Assembly: GCA_032654645.1 (NCBI GenBank)
Contig: JAULAW010000015.1
Span: forward strand, 434,001 to 498,000
Source: CAITJF01 sp032654645
GTDB lineage: Bacteria; Pseudomonadota; Gammaproteobacteria; Burkholderiales; Gallionellaceae
DNA: 64,000 bases
Direction: 5' to 3'
In this document: one piece after another, positions 61,710 to 64,000 of the stretch
How positions within the stretch are numbered: position 1 is the first letter of the stretch
How the letters are laid out: every line of letters starts with the position of its first letter
Made by a program: the position numbers and the translations under genes
The notes under the pieces: model-generated
Databases searched by the model: none
Told to the model about the DNA's origin: nothing
The model's input: the letters and a program-made list of their open reading frames with translations, nothing else

Positions 61710-63370
61710 TGTTGAAGTTCCTCAACATCCGCAACTTCGTCATCGTTGATTCCCTCGAACTGGATTTTGCTGCCGGGTTTACCGCACTCACCGGAGAAAC
61801 CGGCGCGGGCAAATCCATTCTGATCGATGCGCTCTCGTTGGTGCTGGGTGAACGCGGCGATGCGGGCATGGTGCGCACCGGCTTCGAACGCGCCGAGATC
61901 AGCGCGGGATTCGACACGGCAGGCATGTCGCATTTGCAGGGCTGGTTGCGCGAGCACGAACTGGAAGGCGACAAAGATGTGTGCCAGCTGCGCCGGATAC
62001 TGGATTCCAACGGGCGTTCGCGCGGCTTTATCAATGGGAGTAGCGCCACGCTGCAACAAATGCGCGAGGCGGGTGAACATCTGCTCGACATTCACGGTCA
62101 GCATGCACACCAATCCCTGCTGCGCCCGGAGGCACAACGCGACTTGCTGGACGGTTATGCCGGGCTGGGTCGCGACGCGGAAGCTCTGGCGCTGTTGTTC
62201 CGCGAGTGGCAAGCTTTGCATCGCCGCCGTGCGCAATTGGAGCAGAACGCCGAAGCAGTGGCTGCCGAGCGCGAGCTTTTGCTGTTCCAGCGGCGCGAAC
62301 TGGAGACGCTGAATTTCAGCGGGCCGGAGTGGGTGGAGTTGCAGGCCGATCATGCGCGCCTGTCGCACGCCGCCAGCCTGCTGGCGACAGCGCAATTTGG
62401 CGTGGAAATATTGAGCGAGGCAGACACCGCCTGCCTCGCTCAATTGAATATGCTGGTGGCGCGGGTGCGAACGGGTATGGAGTTTGACACGGCATTGCAG
62501 GACACGCTCATCATGCTGGAAAGCGCGCAGAACGAATTGCAGGAGGCGGTGTACTCGCTGCGCCATTACCAGCAAAAACTGGATGCCGATCCCCAGCGCT
62601 TGGGCGAGCAGGAACAGCGCATGGCGGCTATTGTGGATGCAGCGCGCAAATACCGCGTTTCCCCCGATCAATTGCCCGAAGCCTTGCAGCGCATAGTTGT
62701 ACGCCTGAACGAGCTCGGAAGTGACGCCGACCTTGCCGCACTGGCGCAGCAGGAAGCAGCCGCGTATGAAAAATATTTGGCCGCCGCTAAAAAACTGGGT
62801 GCGGTACGCAAGAAAGCAGCAGAAAAACTGTCACGCGAAATTACTTCCGCCATGCAGGAACTGTCCATGCAGGGCGGCAGCTTCGCCGTAGTATTTACTC
62901 CGCTGGCCGAGGGAAATATGCACGGCCTGGAGGCGGTCGAGTTTCAGGTCGCAACCAATCCGGATACATCCCAACGCAGTTTGGCGAAGGTCGCCTCCGG
63001 CGGTGAATTGTCGCGCATCAGCCTGGCAATCCAAGTTGCCGCGAGCCAGGTGGCAGCCGTGCCCACACTGATTTTTGACGAGGTGGATAGCGGTATCGGC
63101 GGGCGCGTGGCGGAAATTGTCGGGCAACTGCTGAAACGCCTGGGGCAACGCTATCAGGTGATGTGCGTGACGCATTTGCCGCAGGTGGCGGCGATGGCGG
63201 ACGCACAATGGCAGGTGAGTAAATCCGCGCGCGACGGCGCCACGCTGAGCACTATCCGCGTGCTCAAACAGGCGGAGCGCATCGAAGAAATTGCACGCAT
63301 GCTGGGCGGGGTGAAGATTACCGAAACAACGCGCAAACATGCGGAGGAAATGCTGGGCCTGCCGCCCTGA
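61709..63370 (+). CDS. recN: DNA repair protein RecN
   Basis: RecN is an SMC-like ATPase acting early in double-strand-break repair. The 553-residue protein has Walker A GETGAGKS near residue 30, two long coiled-coil arms (Ala/Gln/Glu-rich, residues 150-370), the ABC signature LSRISLAIQ and Walker B LIFDEVDSGIGG. It is coupled to nadK by an overlapping TAATG, a common proteobacterial pairing. Confidence 0.97.
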   Translation: MLKFLNIRNFVIVDSLELDFAAGFTALTGETGAGKSILIDALSLVLGERGDAGMVRTGFERAEISAGFDTAGMSHLQGWLREHELEGDKDVCQLRRILDSNGRSRGFINGSSATLQQMREAGEHLLDIHGQHAHQSLLRPEAQRDLLDGYAGLGRDAEALALLFREWQALHRRRAQLEQNAEAVAAERELLLFQRRELETLNFSGPEWVELQADHARLSHAASLLATAQFGVEILSEADTACLAQLNMLVARVRTGMEFDTALQDTLIMLESAQNELQEAVYSLRHYQQKLDADPQRLGEQEQRMAAIVDAARKYRVSPDQLPEALQRIVVRLNELGSDADLAALAQQEAAAYEKYLAAAKKLGAVRKKAAEKLSREITSAMQELSMQGGSFAVVFTPLAEGNMHGLEAVEFQVATNPDTSQRSLAKVASGGELSRISLAIQVAASQVAAVPTLIFDEVDSGIGGRVAEIVGQLLKRLGQRYQVMCVTHLPQVAAMADAQWQVSKSARDGATLSTIRVLKQAERIEEIARMLGGVKITETTRKHAEEMLGLPP

Positions 63371-63418
63371 TCCGGCTTTGATGTATCATGCCGGAGTTCT
63401 GTATTTAAAATTCTTACC

Positions 63419-63832
63419 ATGCGTATAAAGTTGATTGTTGTTACCCTGTTGCTTGCCTCTTGCAGTGACGTTTCCGCTCCCAGATTGACGACATTCACTC
63501 CGCACAAGATCGAAATTCGTCAAGGCAATCTGGTCACGCCGGAGATGCGCGAGAAACTCAAAACGGGCATGTCGCGCCTGCAAGCACGCTCCGTTCTGGG
63601 CACGCCGCTGATCAGCGACCCCTTTCATGCCAACCGTTGGGACTATGTTTATCGCCTTGAGCAAAGTGGCAAACTGGTCGAGCAGCAGCGCCTGACACTG
63701 TATTTCGAGGATGATCGCCTGTCGCGTATAGACGAAAGCAACATGCCTCCGCAAAGTGCGCCACCGCTACAGGAAGCACCGGCAGCGCAACCCAGAATAC
63801 CCGTGCCGGTTGAACCGGGCGCCAAAAAATAG
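63419..63832 (+). CDS. bamE: Outer membrane protein assembly factor BamE
   Basis: BamE is a small lipoprotein of the BAM complex. The 137-residue product has a lipobox (LLLASC), the SmpA/OmlA core KIEIRQGNLVTPEMREKLKTGMS..Q.R..LGTPLI...FH.NRWDYVYRL, and a proline-rich tail. It adds a second BAM lipoprotein to the window besides bamD. dapB follows 14 bases later. Confidence 0.95.
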   Translation: MRIKLIVVTLLLASCSDVSAPRLTTFTPHKIEIRQGNLVTPEMREKLKTGMSRLQARSVLGTPLISDPFHANRWDYVYRLEQSGKLVEQQRLTLYFEDDRLSRIDESNMPPQSAPPLQEAPAAQPRIPVPVEPGAKK

Positions 63833-63846
63833 TTTAAGGAGCTGCG

Positions 63847-64000
63847 ATGAACAAAATAAAAGTCGCAATCGCTGGCTGCACCGGACGCATGGGGCGAACG
63901 CTGCTGGAGTGTGTGTTGCAATCCGGCGATATGGAGTTGCACGCGGCTTTGGAACATACAGCGAGCGATTATTTGGGCATGGATATTGATCATCTCTGCA
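63847..64000 (+). CDS. dapB: 4-hydroxy-tetrahydrodipicolinate reductase, 5' part only
   Basis: DapB makes tetrahydrodipicolinate for lysine and peptidoglycan synthesis. Only the first 51 codons are inside the window. They show the NAD(P)H-binding VAIAGCTGRMGRTLLE. AAGGAG lies about six bases before the ATG. Confidence 0.95.
   Translation, partial: MNKIKVAIAGCTGRMGRTLLECVLQSGDMELHAALEHTASDYLGMDIDHLC

Noticed and set aside
61664..62671. 335-codon minus-strand frame opposite recN
   Set aside because: Antisense shadow. recN is unambiguous on the plus strand.

Overview
The window reads as the replication-origin end of a betaproteobacterial chromosome. It opens at the start codon of dnaA and runs dnaA-dnaN-gyrB, with a perfect 16-bp parS palindrome between dnaN and gyrB. 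Protein resemblances (YggX, PPK1, an Ehr/Hyf-type complex, curli genes, triheme c-type cytochromes, TPR-linked sugar-transfer genes) suggest Nitrosomonadales, with Gallionellaceae (Sideroxydans/Gallionella-like) as my best guess. That placement is inference from remembered families and was not checked by a search. dnaA and dnaN are visibly richer in A+T than everything from argA onward.

Layout. 1-5.1 kb: replication and partition (dnaA, dnaN, parS, gyrB). 5.1-9.7 kb: argA, the Fe(II)-trafficking protein YggX, ppk1 abutting a decayed IS110-family transposase, and a hicB-hicA pair whose toxin seems to lack its catalytic histidine. 9.7-14.9 kb: five genes of a hydrogenase-4-like membrane complex whose large subunit lacks all four NiFe-binding cysteines. 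14.9-19.0 kb: metG (carrying an in-frame 83-bp palindromic insertion), apbC/mrp and dcd. 19.0-22.4 kb: an unrecognised secreted-protein cluster. 22.8-28.3 kb: a PLP amino-acid decarboxylase, folA-thyA, an M17 aminopeptidase and a small Cys-rich exported protein.

28.4-36.2 kb: a curli system on the minus strand (csgA-like, csgE, csgF, csgG, csgB-like, csgH-like) headed by a near-ideal sigma-54 promoter. It is flanked by a membrane histidine kinase and an NtrC-type response regulator with the GSFTGA sigma-54 loop, so the regulators, promoter and fibre genes plausibly form one circuit. 36.3-40.6 kb: Nudix hydrolase, bamD and rluD with overlapping divergent start codons, pgeF, and a phospholipase A.

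40.6-49.4 kb: a probable glycosylation/sulfation island with an O-GlcNAc-transferase-like gene split by a 345-bp MITE, a TPR-sulfotransferase, and two tandem TMTC-like membrane glycosyltransferases. 49.4-51.6 kb: two translationally coupled triheme cytochromes c. 52-64 kb: housekeeping and envelope genes (rpmE, M48 protease, ArnT-like transferase, ubiB, Tim44-domain protein, rluA-type synthase, SSS transporter, nadK, recN, bamE, start of dapB). I saw no tRNA, rRNA or CRISPR array.
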